The notes beneath the pieces are model-generated. The model saw only the letters and a list, made by a program, of their open reading frames with translations. It did no database searches and was not told the origin of the DNA. Position numbers and translations under genes: made by a program. Below are positions 16,163 to 24,009 of a stretch of 64,000 bases of DNA, piece after piece. The DNA is from Christiangramia aestuarii (GTDB lineage: Bacteria > Bacteroidota > Bacteroidia > Flavobacteriales > Flavobacteriaceae). The stretch is from assembly GCF_009735585.1 (NCBI RefSeq), contig NZ_VJVW01000001.1:330947-394946 (forward strand), given 5' to 3'. Position 1 is the stretch's first letter. Every line of letters begins with the position of its first letter.

Positions 16163-16918
16163 CTAATCGTCATCTGATTCGTCATCATCCTCATCTTCAT
16201 CCTCTCCATTACCATCTTCGGCGCTCAGAAAATTACCTTCTGAATCGAATTCCAGTTCTACCCCGTTATTCAGGGTTACTTCATATTCGCCATCATCCTC
16301 GATCTCGGCTTCTATGATCGTATTATCCGGATAATTTTCACTGATATAATCCAGGATATTTTGAGGCAGATCTGCCGGGTCTATTTCTTCATCATCATCT
16401 TCATCCTCATTCTCATCTTCTCCCTGCCCCAGGAAATTACCGTTAGCATCAAAAACCAGTTCCACATCGTTCTCCAGTTCGATCTCATAATTACCATTAT
16501 TTTCCCTTTCGGCCTCATCGATCTCTACCCCTGGAAAATTCGCTTCGATGAAATCAAGGATATTCTGAGGAATTTCTGAAACCAAAAGATATTCATCCCC
16601 GAAATCATCATCGCTATCGTCATCTATGCCCAGAAAATTTCCATCCTGGTCAAAAACAAGTTCTATTCCATTGCTAAGATGGATCTCATAATTATTATTA
16701 TCCTCTATTTCGGCCTCCCTGATGGTTGTGCCGGGATAATTTTCGGTTACGTAATCAAGGATATCCTGTGGCAGGCTGGAAGTGCTTACGTGCACATCGG
16801 CTTTAAAGACCCTGGAATCAAGGTCTACACCAGTTCCGGGATCATTATCGTCATCGCTGCAGGCAGCCAGGAACAAAAGGCCTCCAGCAATAATTCCGAA
16901 TTTTCTCAATTTATTCAT
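16163..16918 (-). CDS. Acidic lipoprotein with three PepSY-like repeats
   Basis: A 251-residue lipoprotein (lipobox LAAC, Cys20) built of three copies of a PepSY-like (DUF2874 type) unit at about 49-97, 116-164 and 184-231. Each unit reads LPQ(N/D)ILDY...NYP, then EAE, then NYEI.L.NG.ELVFD..GNFLG. The linkers are almost only Asp and Glu (98-109, 167-181, 234-251), making the protein strongly acidic. PepSY-like units are thought to be inhibitory or binding modules in the periplasm; the acidic linkers could bind calcium. These are inferences. The gene runs convergent to the kinase-fold gene with a shared terminator. Confidence 0.82.
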   Translation of the reverse strand: MNKLRKFGIIAGGLLFLAACSDDDNDPGTGVDLDSRVFKADVHVSTSSLPQDILDYVTENYPGTTIREAEIEDNNNYEIHLSNGIELVFDQDGNFLGIDDDSDDDFGDEYLLVSEIPQNILDFIEANFPGVEIDEAERENNGNYEIELENDVELVFDANGNFLGQGEDENEDEDDDEEIDPADLPQNILDYISENYPDNTIIEAEIEDDGEYEVTLNNGVELEFDSEGNFLSAEDGNGEDEDEDDDESDDD

Positions 16919-17065
16919 ATTACTAGTTTTAACATTACCTGCACTTAAAACGAATTATGGCCGGCTATATTATTACAGGTTCAACTTAAATGATCTGAAC
17001 GATCATAAAATTGTTTTTTGTTGAAACTTAGCCTTATTTTGAAGCAAATATAATATTGATTCCCC

Positions 17066-17878
17066 ATGTACAGGATTTTCACTCTGCTGGCGTTTTTAAT
17101 TAGCATACATAGCCTTGCCCAAAGTACAGCCTCTGAACAGGTAAGCAGCTTTGAAATTGAAGCACCACAAATGGATACTATAAAGAAGATATGGATCTAT
17201 TTACCGGAGAACTACCAAAGTTCCGGTCGTGACTACCCGGTGATCTATATGCACGATGCTCAGAATTTATTTGACCGGAAAGCTTCCTATGCCGGCGAAT
17301 GGAAGGTAGATGAAAGCCTGGACAGTATCGGAAAACCGCGCTCCATAATTGTAGGTATCGAGCATGGAGGGAATAAAAGGATAGAGGAGCTAACCCCTTA
17401 CCCACACGAAAAATATGGCGGAGGAAAGGCTGATGCATATCTTGAATTTATCACCAAAACCTTAAAACCTCATATAGACAGAAGCTTTCGCACAAAACCG
17501 GGTTTTGAGAATACCGGTATTTTTGGATCTTCCTTGGGCGGGCTTGTTTCATTTTATGCCGCTCTGCAATATCCGGAGATCTTCGGAATGGTTGGGGTTT
17601 ACTCTCCCTCCTTCTGGATTAACGAGGAGATCTATGATTTTGCTCAAAAGGCTGAACTTAATCCTGAAATCAGGTTTTATTTCCTGGTAGGAACTGAAGA
17701 ATCTGAAGAAATGCTTCCCGACCTCGAAAAAATGATAGACCTGCTAACTGAAAAGGGCCTGAAAACTGAAAATTTCAAAACCAGGTTTGTTGAAGGAGGT
17801 AAGCATAACGAGGCCCTTTGGAGCAAAACCTTCGCGGAAACCTATCTTTGGTTAATGCAAAATAGATTTGTAAAATGA
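17066..17878 (+). CDS. Exported esterase of the enterochelin-esterase / esterase D type
   Basis: A 270-residue alpha/beta-hydrolase with a signal peptide (cleavage after SLAQ, residue 19). Nucleophile Ser156 lies in GSSLGG and the catalytic His247 in GGKHNEALW. The segments IYLPENYQSSGRDYPVIYMHDAQNLFD match the putative-esterase family PF00756 (Fes, YbbA, S-formylglutathione hydrolase relatives). It is exported, so it probably cleaves an ester of an extracellular ligand such as a siderophore or a carbohydrate ester. The cupin gene follows 17 bases later on the same strand and may be co-transcribed. Confidence 0.88.
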   Translation: MYRIFTLLAFLISIHSLAQSTASEQVSSFEIEAPQMDTIKKIWIYLPENYQSSGRDYPVIYMHDAQNLFDRKASYAGEWKVDESLDSIGKPRSIIVGIEHGGNKRIEELTPYPHEKYGGGKADAYLEFITKTLKPHIDRSFRTKPGFENTGIFGSSLGGLVSFYAALQYPEIFGMVGVYSPSFWINEEIYDFAQKAELNPEIRFYFLVGTEESEEMLPDLEKMIDLLTEKGLKTENFKTRFVEGGKHNEALWSKTFAETYLWLMQNRFVK

Positions 17879-17895
17879 TCCCAAACCCTGAATAG

Positions 17896-18255
17896 ATGGA
17901 AAAAGTAAACATTGCCGAAAAGTTCGAAAAATTCTCAGACCACTGGAACCCGAGGATCGTAGGGGAACTGAACGGGCAGCAGGTTAAACTGGCCCGGCTT
18001 AAAGGTGAATTCATCTGGCACTCCCATGAAGATGAGGATGAGATGTTCTATATCGTGAAAGGAACATTAAAGATAGAGTTCAGGGATCGCATGGTCGAAC
18101 TTAAGGAAAATGAATTTTTTATAGTACCCCGTGGGGTCGAACACAGACCTATTGCCGAACAGGAAGTTCAGGTCATGTTATTTGAACCTGCTTCTACCCA
18201 GCATACGGGAAAGGAAAAGCACGAACTCACCAATAACAGGCAGGAAAGGCTTTAA
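17896..18255 (+). CDS. Cupin-domain protein
   Basis: A 119-residue single cupin. The two metal-binding motifs are readable: WHSHEDEDEMFYIVKG (motif 1, His-His-Glu) and FFIVPRGVEHRPIAEQ (motif 2, with the His). The protein is small, soluble and of unknown substrate, like many cupins that act as isomerases or oxygenases. It starts 17 bases after the esterase stop and precedes the S9 peptidase gene. Confidence 0.88.
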   Translation: MEKVNIAEKFEKFSDHWNPRIVGELNGQQVKLARLKGEFIWHSHEDEDEMFYIVKGTLKIEFRDRMVELKENEFFIVPRGVEHRPIAEQEVQVMLFEPASTQHTGKEKHELTNNRQERL

Positions 18256-18357
18256 AAAGCCTCCCGCAGATGCGATATTTATTTCGAATTTCATTTTTTG
18301 TATATTGAGCTGGTTTTCAGTTTCGGAAACCTTTTTTCTAACCAAAAATCCCAAAGA

Positions 18358-20262
18358 ATGAAAAGAATCACTTACCTGATTTTGCTGGTCACCCTTATGC
18401 TTTCTGCCCAAGAACAAAAGCAGCCTAAGGAGTACAGCATCGAACAGTTTTACGAGAATACCCGTGTGGGAGGCGGCCGCTTCTCTGCCGATGAATCCAA
18501 GTTGTTGATTAGCAGCGATAAGTCTGGCATCTTCAATGTCTACGAGATCGATATTGCTAGTGGAGAACAAAAGGCTATTACCAATTCTAAAGAGGAATCT
18601 TATTTCGCAGTAGATTATGTGCCGGGAAGCGACGAGATCCTTTATTCTGCCGATAAAGGCGGGAACGAAATAAGCCATATTTATCTTTTACAGCCTGATG
18701 GTAGTTCCAAAGACCTCACGCCTTCAGAAAATGAAAAGGCAGAGTTCGCAGGCTGGAGCAAGGATAAAAAATACATGTATTATCTTTCCAACAAAAGGGA
18801 TCCGCAGTTCTTTGACCTTTACAGGATGAAAGTGGGTACCTGGGAACCGGAAATGCTTTACGAGAACAAGGAAGCATATTCGATCGCAGATGTTTCTGAA
18901 TCTGGAAAATACCTGGTCTTAACCAAGGCAGTAACCACCAGTGAGAACAAACTTTTCCTTTTAAACCGGGAATCCAGTGATATCACCGAGATTTCAGAAC
19001 CAGGATTCAATTACAGCCCTACCGGTTTTAATAAGGATGAAACCGAAATGTACTATACCACCAACCAGGGAGGTGAATTTGCCCGATTGATGGAATTCGA
19101 TCTCAACAGCAAAAAATCCAAGGAACTTTACAAGACCAACTGGGACGTAATGTATAGCAGCCTAAGTGAAAATGACACCTACCGGGTGATTGGAATTAAT
19201 GAAGATGGGGCCACCAAACTTATCATGTGGAAAAATGCGACCCAGCAAGCTATGGAGCTTCCAGAAATCAAGGACGGCAATATAGTTTCTGCAAGTTTTT
19301 CAGACAGTGAGGATCTTTTAAGACTCACCGTGGGGACTTCAAAAACTCCTAATAATATTTATGTCTATAATTTAAAAACCAGGGAGCTTAAAAAGCTAAC
19401 CAGTACACTTAATCCCGAGATAGACCCGGAGGACCTGGTTTCAGCAGAAGTAGTGAGATACAAGTCTTTTGACGGACTGGAGATCCCGGCCATCTATTAC
19501 AAACCTCTCAATGCCACTGCCGATAATAAGAAACCCGCTTTGGTTTGGGTTCACGGTGGTCCCGGTGGCCAGTCCAGGGTAGGCTATTTTGCCCTTATCC
19601 AATATTTGGTAAACCATGGATATGCTGTGCTTGCTGTTAATAACCGAGGAAGTAGCGGTTATGGAGCCAGTTTTTACAAGATGGACGATAAGAATCACGG
19701 TGAAAAAGACCTTCAGGATGTTATTTATGGTAAAAAATGGTTAGCCTCGCAGGATTATATCAATGAAGACCAGATTGGGATCATTGGAGGAAGTTATGGA
19801 GGATATATGACCATGGCCGCTATGACCTTTACCCCAGATGAATTTGAAGTTGGAGTGAATATTTTTGGAGTTACCAACTGGCTACGAACTCTAAGGTCTA
19901 TTCCGCCTTACTGGGAGTCATTCAAAAATGCACTTTATGAAGAGCTTGGTGACCCTACCACTAAGGATTCTATCAGGCTTAAGAAGATCTCTCCTTTGTT
20001 CCACGCAGAAAATGTAAAGAATCCTATTATGGTATTACAGGGAGCGAACGACCCCCGGGTTTTACAGATAGAGTCAGACGAGATCGTTGAGGCCGTTAAA
20101 AAGAACAATGTACCGGTAGAGTATATGGTTTTTGCAGACGAAGGTCACGGCTTCATCAAAAAGGAAAATGAAATTAAAGGTTATAAACAAATAAGGCTTT
20201 TCCTGGATAAATACCTTAAAGACGAAGAGGTCACTTTGCCAGACACCACATTGAAAGATTAA
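18358..20262 (+). CDS. Exported S9-family prolyl oligopeptidase-like peptidase
   Basis: A 634-residue serine peptidase with a signal peptide (cleavage near LSAQ, residue 17). Residues about 30-370 form the beta-propeller that filters substrates; the catalytic domain follows with Ser479 in GGSYGGYM, Asp565 in NDPRV and His597 in EGHGF. It resembles acylaminoacyl peptidases/DPP-like enzymes that cut short peptides in the periplasm. I chose the ATG at 18358; a longer frame from 18298 would hide the signal peptide. Together with the M14 and M16 peptidases encoded further on, it points to peptide scavenging. Confidence 0.93.
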   Translation: MKRITYLILLVTLMLSAQEQKQPKEYSIEQFYENTRVGGGRFSADESKLLISSDKSGIFNVYEIDIASGEQKAITNSKEESYFAVDYVPGSDEILYSADKGGNEISHIYLLQPDGSSKDLTPSENEKAEFAGWSKDKKYMYYLSNKRDPQFFDLYRMKVGTWEPEMLYENKEAYSIADVSESGKYLVLTKAVTTSENKLFLLNRESSDITEISEPGFNYSPTGFNKDETEMYYTTNQGGEFARLMEFDLNSKKSKELYKTNWDVMYSSLSENDTYRVIGINEDGATKLIMWKNATQQAMELPEIKDGNIVSASFSDSEDLLRLTVGTSKTPNNIYVYNLKTRELKKLTSTLNPEIDPEDLVSAEVVRYKSFDGLEIPAIYYKPLNATADNKKPALVWVHGGPGGQSRVGYFALIQYLVNHGYAVLAVNNRGSSGYGASFYKMDDKNHGEKDLQDVIYGKKWLASQDYINEDQIGIIGGSYGGYMTMAAMTFTPDEFEVGVNIFGVTNWLRTLRSIPPYWESFKNALYEELGDPTTKDSIRLKKISPLFHAENVKNPIMVLQGANDPRVLQIESDEIVEAVKKNNVPVEYMVFADEGHGFIKKENEIKGYKQIRLFLDKYLKDEEVTLPDTTLKD

Positions 20263-20318
20263 ATTTAGTATTATTGCCTTTATATGGAACAGGTTATATC
20301 CCTTAAGACGAACAAGTA

Positions 20319-21494
20319 TTGAAAACGCCTTACTGGATATTACCTGTTATTGTTTTGTCACAATTCTGCTGCACTTCGCTATGGTTCGCGGGGAATGCGG
20401 TAATGAGCGAGCTGCTTTTAAAGTTCGGCCTTAATACGGAAGCCTTGGGTCATCTTACCTCGGCTGTTCAATTCGGTTTTATTGCCGGTACCCTTAGCTT
20501 TGCATTTCTTACCATCGCAGACAGATTTTCTCCCTCAAAAGTTTTCCTTTTATCTGCTTTACTCGGAGCTTTCTTCAACCTGGGAATACTACTGGATAAC
20601 AACGCTTTACCCAGCCTTATTATCTATAGATTTTTAACCGGGTTTTGCCTGGCCGGTATCTATCCTGTTGGCATGAAGATCGCTGCAGATTATTTTGACA
20701 GGGGCCTGGGCCGTTCTTTAGGCTACCTGGTTGGGGCACTGGTGCTGGGCACGGCCTTTCCGCATTTGCTTAAAGCCCTTTCGGGTGAAATCGAACTGCA
20801 CTGGAAAAGCGTGATCATTTTTACTTCTATCCTGGCGGGGATTGGCGGACTTTTGATCTTTCTCCTCGTACCAGACGGTCCTTTCAGGACAAAAAGAAAC
20901 AGGCCAGATATAAGCCTTTTTTTTAAGGTTTTCAGAAATACGGAATTCAGGTCTGCAGCATTCGGATATTTTGGCCATATGTGGGAACTATATGCCTTTT
21001 GGGCCTTCGTTCCGGTAATCCTTAATTTTTACAGGAATTCAAACCCCGAATCAAATTTCAGTATCCCGCTGATCTCCTTCCTGGTAATTGGTCTTGGAAG
21101 CCTTGCCTGCATTTCGGGAGGCTATATTTCAGAAAAGGCCGGTACCAATAAAACCGCAGGCCTTGCTTTACTGATGTCGGGCATATGCTGCCTGCTCTCT
21201 CCCCTCGTATTCTCTTTTGGCTCTGAAGTGTTGCTAATCGGCTTCCTAATTTTCTGGGGGCTGGTGGTGATCGCAGATTCTCCCTTGTTCTCCACACTGG
21301 TAGCCCGGAACGCTTCCGCAGAATCAAGAGGTACTGCCCTTACCATTGTGAACTGTATCGGCTTCAGCATCACCATTTTCAGTATACAGCTGCTTAATTT
21401 TCTTAATGGGAAACTATCTCCTGCCCTCATTTTTCTATTTCTAGCCATATGCCCGGCATTTGGCCTGCTTTCCCTTTTCCGGAAAAAACTTTAG
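20319..21494 (+). CDS. MFS transporter
   Basis: A 391-residue major facilitator carrier with about twelve membrane helices. The start is a TTG at 20319; without it the first helix (YWILPVIVLSQFCCTSLWFAGNAV) would be lost. The loop between helices 2 and 3 carries DRFSPSK, and helix 5 shows GYLVGALVLGTAFPHLL. The opening segment, with SLWFAGNA, is like the nitrate/cyanate group of MFS proteins. The substrate is unknown. It is preceded by the S9 peptidase gene (56 bases) and followed by the DUF1801 gene. Confidence 0.88.
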   Translation: MKTPYWILPVIVLSQFCCTSLWFAGNAVMSELLLKFGLNTEALGHLTSAVQFGFIAGTLSFAFLTIADRFSPSKVFLLSALLGAFFNLGILLDNNALPSLIIYRFLTGFCLAGIYPVGMKIAADYFDRGLGRSLGYLVGALVLGTAFPHLLKALSGEIELHWKSVIIFTSILAGIGGLLIFLLVPDGPFRTKRNRPDISLFFKVFRNTEFRSAAFGYFGHMWELYAFWAFVPVILNFYRNSNPESNFSIPLISFLVIGLGSLACISGGYISEKAGTNKTAGLALLMSGICCLLSPLVFSFGSEVLLIGFLIFWGLVVIADSPLFSTLVARNASAESRGTALTIVNCIGFSITIFSIQLLNFLNGKLSPALIFLFLAICPAFGLLSLFRKKL

Positions 21495-21505
21495 GCTGAA
21501 ATAAT

Positions 21506-21513
21506 TAAATTTG
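21506..21513 (+). promoter_or_regulatory. -7 box for the DUF1801-SDR pair
   Basis: TAAATTTG is an exact TAnnTTTG element lying 24 bases before the ATG at 21538. It overlaps an in-frame TTG at 21511, which argues that the ATG is the real start. Confidence 0.42.
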
Positions 21514-21537
21514 TTCGAACAGATCAATAGATTCCTT

Positions 21538-21996
21538 ATGAAAATTGAAGCCAGCTCTCCAGATGAATATATCGGGAAAATTCCCGAAGAACGAAAAGGG
21601 CCTATGTCCAGGCTTCGCGCCGAAATAAAGGAAAATCTTCCGGAAGGATTCGAGGAAACCATGAGCTACGGGATGATCGGCTATGTAGTACCACATTCCA
21701 TTTATCCTGAAGGATATCATTGCGACACTTCCCTGCCCCTGCCCTTCATCAACCTGGCTTCCCAGAAGAACTATATCGCGGTATATCATTCTGGCGTATA
21801 TGCGAATAAGGAAATTCACGACTGGTTCGTTGAAGAGTATAAAAAGAGGATGGGAAAAAAGCCGGATATGGGAAAAAGCTGCATTCGGTTCAAAAATATG
21901 GAGCAGATCCCTTATGATCTAATTGGAGAGCTATGTTCAAAATTCACAGCCCAGGAATGGATAGATCTGTACGAAAAAAACATAAAAAAGAAATAA
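21538..21996 (+). CDS. DUF1801 domain protein
   Basis: A small cytoplasmic protein (152 residues from this ATG) of the DUF1801/YdhG-like fold. Typical segments are IPEERKGPMSRLRAEIKENLPEG, ETMSYGMIGYVVP and the closing KSCIRFKNMEQIPYDLIGEL. The family is related in fold to frataxin-like proteins and has no firm function. The start at 21538 was chosen because a -7 box covers the alternative TTG nine codons upstream. It is one base from the following SDR gene, so the two form one transcript. Confidence 0.82.
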   Translation: MKIEASSPDEYIGKIPEERKGPMSRLRAEIKENLPEGFEETMSYGMIGYVVPHSIYPEGYHCDTSLPLPFINLASQKNYIAVYHSGVYANKEIHDWFVEEYKKRMGKKPDMGKSCIRFKNMEQIPYDLIGELCSKFTAQEWIDLYEKNIKKK

Positions 21997-21997
21997 T

Positions 21998-22600
21998 ATG
22001 AAGATTTTGATCATAGGTGCAAACGGAACGATAGGTAAAAAAGTGAGCGAAGCACTTTCAGATAAACATGAGATCATAAAGGTTGGAAAGACCAGCGGAG
22101 AAATACAGACAGATATCGCCGAAGCGTCTTCCATAGAAGAGATGTTCGAAAAGGCCGGTAAGGTTGATGCGGTGGTATGTATTGCTGGCGATGCCAAATG
22201 GGATAAATTCGACAAACTTAGCGAAGAGGATTTCTACATAGGCATTAAGAGTAAATTGATGGGACAGGTGAACCTGGTGCGTATAGGCAGAAAGTATTTA
22301 AACCCCGGTGGTTCTTTTACCCTTACCACGGGAATACTTGCAGATCACCCGGTAGATAAGACCACCAGCGCAGCCATGGTGAATGGTGGTATCCACAGTT
22401 TTGTGAAAGCCGCTGCCCTGGAACTTGAAAACGGACACCGGATAAATGCCGTCTCTGCAGATCTTGTGGAAGATGCCAAAGAGAAATATGAGGATTATTT
22501 CCCGGGCCATACCCCGGTGCCGATGTACAAAGTGGCAGACGCTTACAAAAAGTCAGTCCTGGGTAAGGTCAATGGTGAGATCATTCGCATCCTTGCTTAA
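21998..22600 (+). CDS. Atypical short-chain dehydrogenase lacking the Tyr-Lys pair
   Basis: A 200-residue Rossmann protein with the N-terminal cofactor loop GANGTIGKKV (7-16) and the RTSG-like KVGKTSGE that suggests NADPH. In normal SDR enzymes a YxxxK pair follows the Ser; here the same region reads TTSAAMVNGGIHSFVKAAALELE, so the catalytic Tyr and Lys are replaced (VNGG). The same replacement is, as far as I recall, constant in this subfamily, so it is not a local mutation. It may bind NADPH for a sensor role. It is translated from the DUF1801 transcript. Confidence 0.82.
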   Translation: MKILIIGANGTIGKKVSEALSDKHEIIKVGKTSGEIQTDIAEASSIEEMFEKAGKVDAVVCIAGDAKWDKFDKLSEEDFYIGIKSKLMGQVNLVRIGRKYLNPGGSFTLTTGILADHPVDKTTSAAMVNGGIHSFVKAAALELENGHRINAVSADLVEDAKEKYEDYFPGHTPVPMYKVADAYKKSVLGKVNGEIIRILA

Positions 22601-22742
22601 AAGGCAGCTGATAGGTTAACATAAGCAGTGCTATCCTGTTAAGATTTTCTTAAGACTGAACTTCATTTTATTAAAGCCACAGATTATTGGGTTATAGGCA
22701 TAGTTTTCGCACTTTATAGACCAAAATCATAAAACAAAGAAA

Positions 22743-23204
22743 ATGAAGAAGTTTATTAGTAGCCTGTTATTCGTCTTTGCAGTGGGAACCGCTTCGGTTG
22801 CAGCTCAAAATACCACCATGCCACAACAGGAAAAGATTGAAGTAAGCGATGCCGAACTGAACGAATTCGCTGAAGTTTTCCAGAAAATGAGAATGATGAA
22901 CCAGCAGGTTCAACAGGAAATGATGGCTGTAGTGCAGGAAGAAGAACTTGAGCTACAAAGGTTTAATGAGATCCACCAGGCAAAAATGGATCCTAAAAAA
23001 GAAGTTGAAACCACAGACGCAGAAGATAAAAAGTATAAGGCCGTAGTGGCTGAATTCGAAGTTATTCAACCTGAATTTCAGAAAAAAATGCAACAGGTGA
23101 TCGAAGAAAGTGATCTAAGCATGGAAAGATACCAGCAAATGGCCATGGCCTTGAGAAGTGATGCTGAGCTTCAGCAAAGACTTCAGAATATCCTGAAGAG
23201 CTAA
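22743..23204 (+). CDS. DUF4168 exported protein
   Basis: A 153-residue exported protein: signal peptide to VAAQ (about residue 21), then a mostly helical, Gln/Glu/Met-rich region. The opening VSDAELNEFAEVFQKM and closing SMERYQQMAMALRSDAELQQRL match DUF4168, a family of secreted proteins of unknown role. Methionines are unusually common (for example MRMMNQQVQQEMM). It is followed at once by a strong terminator, so it is a single-gene unit. Confidence 0.82.
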   Translation: MKKFISSLLFVFAVGTASVAAQNTTMPQQEKIEVSDAELNEFAEVFQKMRMMNQQVQQEMMAVVQEEELELQRFNEIHQAKMDPKKEVETTDAEDKKYKAVVAEFEVIQPEFQKKMQQVIEESDLSMERYQQMAMALRSDAELQQRLQNILKS

Positions 23205-23229
23205 TTCTCTAGCTGAACGATATAAAATT

Positions 23230-23258
23230 AAAGCAGGTCCTTAGACCTGCTTTTTTTA
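23230..23258 (+). terminator. Terminator after the DUF4168 gene
   Basis: AAAGCAGGTC and GACCTGCTTT form a perfect stem around a CTTA loop, followed by a run of seven T. Confidence 0.88.
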
Positions 23259-23361
23259 TGGGCTGGATCAGGTATAAGACCGGAATAATTTAAGTCTATT
23301 TTAAAATTTGAAAATTTTAAAGGCATCAATTTTGTTGTAATTTGGGAAATAATTCGAACCT

Positions 23362-24009
23362 ATGACAAGCCTTTTAAAGAGAAGCCTTTTTTTATTAATA
23401 TTTATATTGATCCTTCCTGCTTGTTATGCCCAGCAATCAACCATGCAACAAAAAGACAGTCTTAAGTTCAGCAATAAAATAGTTCCAGATGCCATCTGGC
23501 GCGAAACCTACGTGGCACTTTCTCATTATCCTGAACTAAAGGATGTACCCATAGAGTTCAAATTCAAAAAGAATATCAAGAAATCTTTTATGCAGGCCCA
23601 GCCAAAGATTGGAGGGCTCTTCAAAAAAAGGAAGAACCGTGGATACCTGGTTTTTATCAATGAAAAATTCACCATAGACGATGAGGAATTCGACATTACC
23701 AGCGTCCCTTCAGAAGTTCTTGTGGGCTGGATTGGCCACGAGCTGGGACATATCATGGATTATCTGGATCGTACCGGCGCAGAACTGCTTTGGTTTGGAA
23801 TGAGATATGTAACCTCGAAAAATTATATCAGGGAGGCAGAAAGGGCTGCCGATACCTACGCGGTTAACCACGGCCTTGGGGAGCAGATCATCGCTACCAA
23901 GAATTTTATCCTGAACCACTCCAGGTTATCAGACACCTATAAGGACCGTATCCAGGAATTATACTTATCTCCCGAGGAGATCATGGCCTTGATAGACAAG
24001 GTAGATTAA
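23362..24009 (+). CDS. Exported HELGH metallopeptidase-like protein
   Basis: A 215-residue exported protein (signal peptide to CYAQ, about residue 24). It has the zinc-peptidase motif H126-E127-LG-H130 and, 28-34 residues later, REAERAAD, a gluzincin-type third-ligand region (Glu158 or Glu160). The set is like small minigluzincin or SprT-like peptidases. It lacks the long domains of known peptidases, so either it is a compact periplasmic enzyme or the fold serves another role. It is convergent to the GH3 gene and the stops share TTAA. Confidence 0.72.
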   Translation: MTSLLKRSLFLLIFILILPACYAQQSTMQQKDSLKFSNKIVPDAIWRETYVALSHYPELKDVPIEFKFKKNIKKSFMQAQPKIGGLFKKRKNRGYLVFINEKFTIDDEEFDITSVPSEVLVGWIGHELGHIMDYLDRTGAELLWFGMRYVTSKNYIREAERAADTYAVNHGLGEQIIATKNFILNHSRLSDTYKDRIQELYLSPEEIMALIDKVD

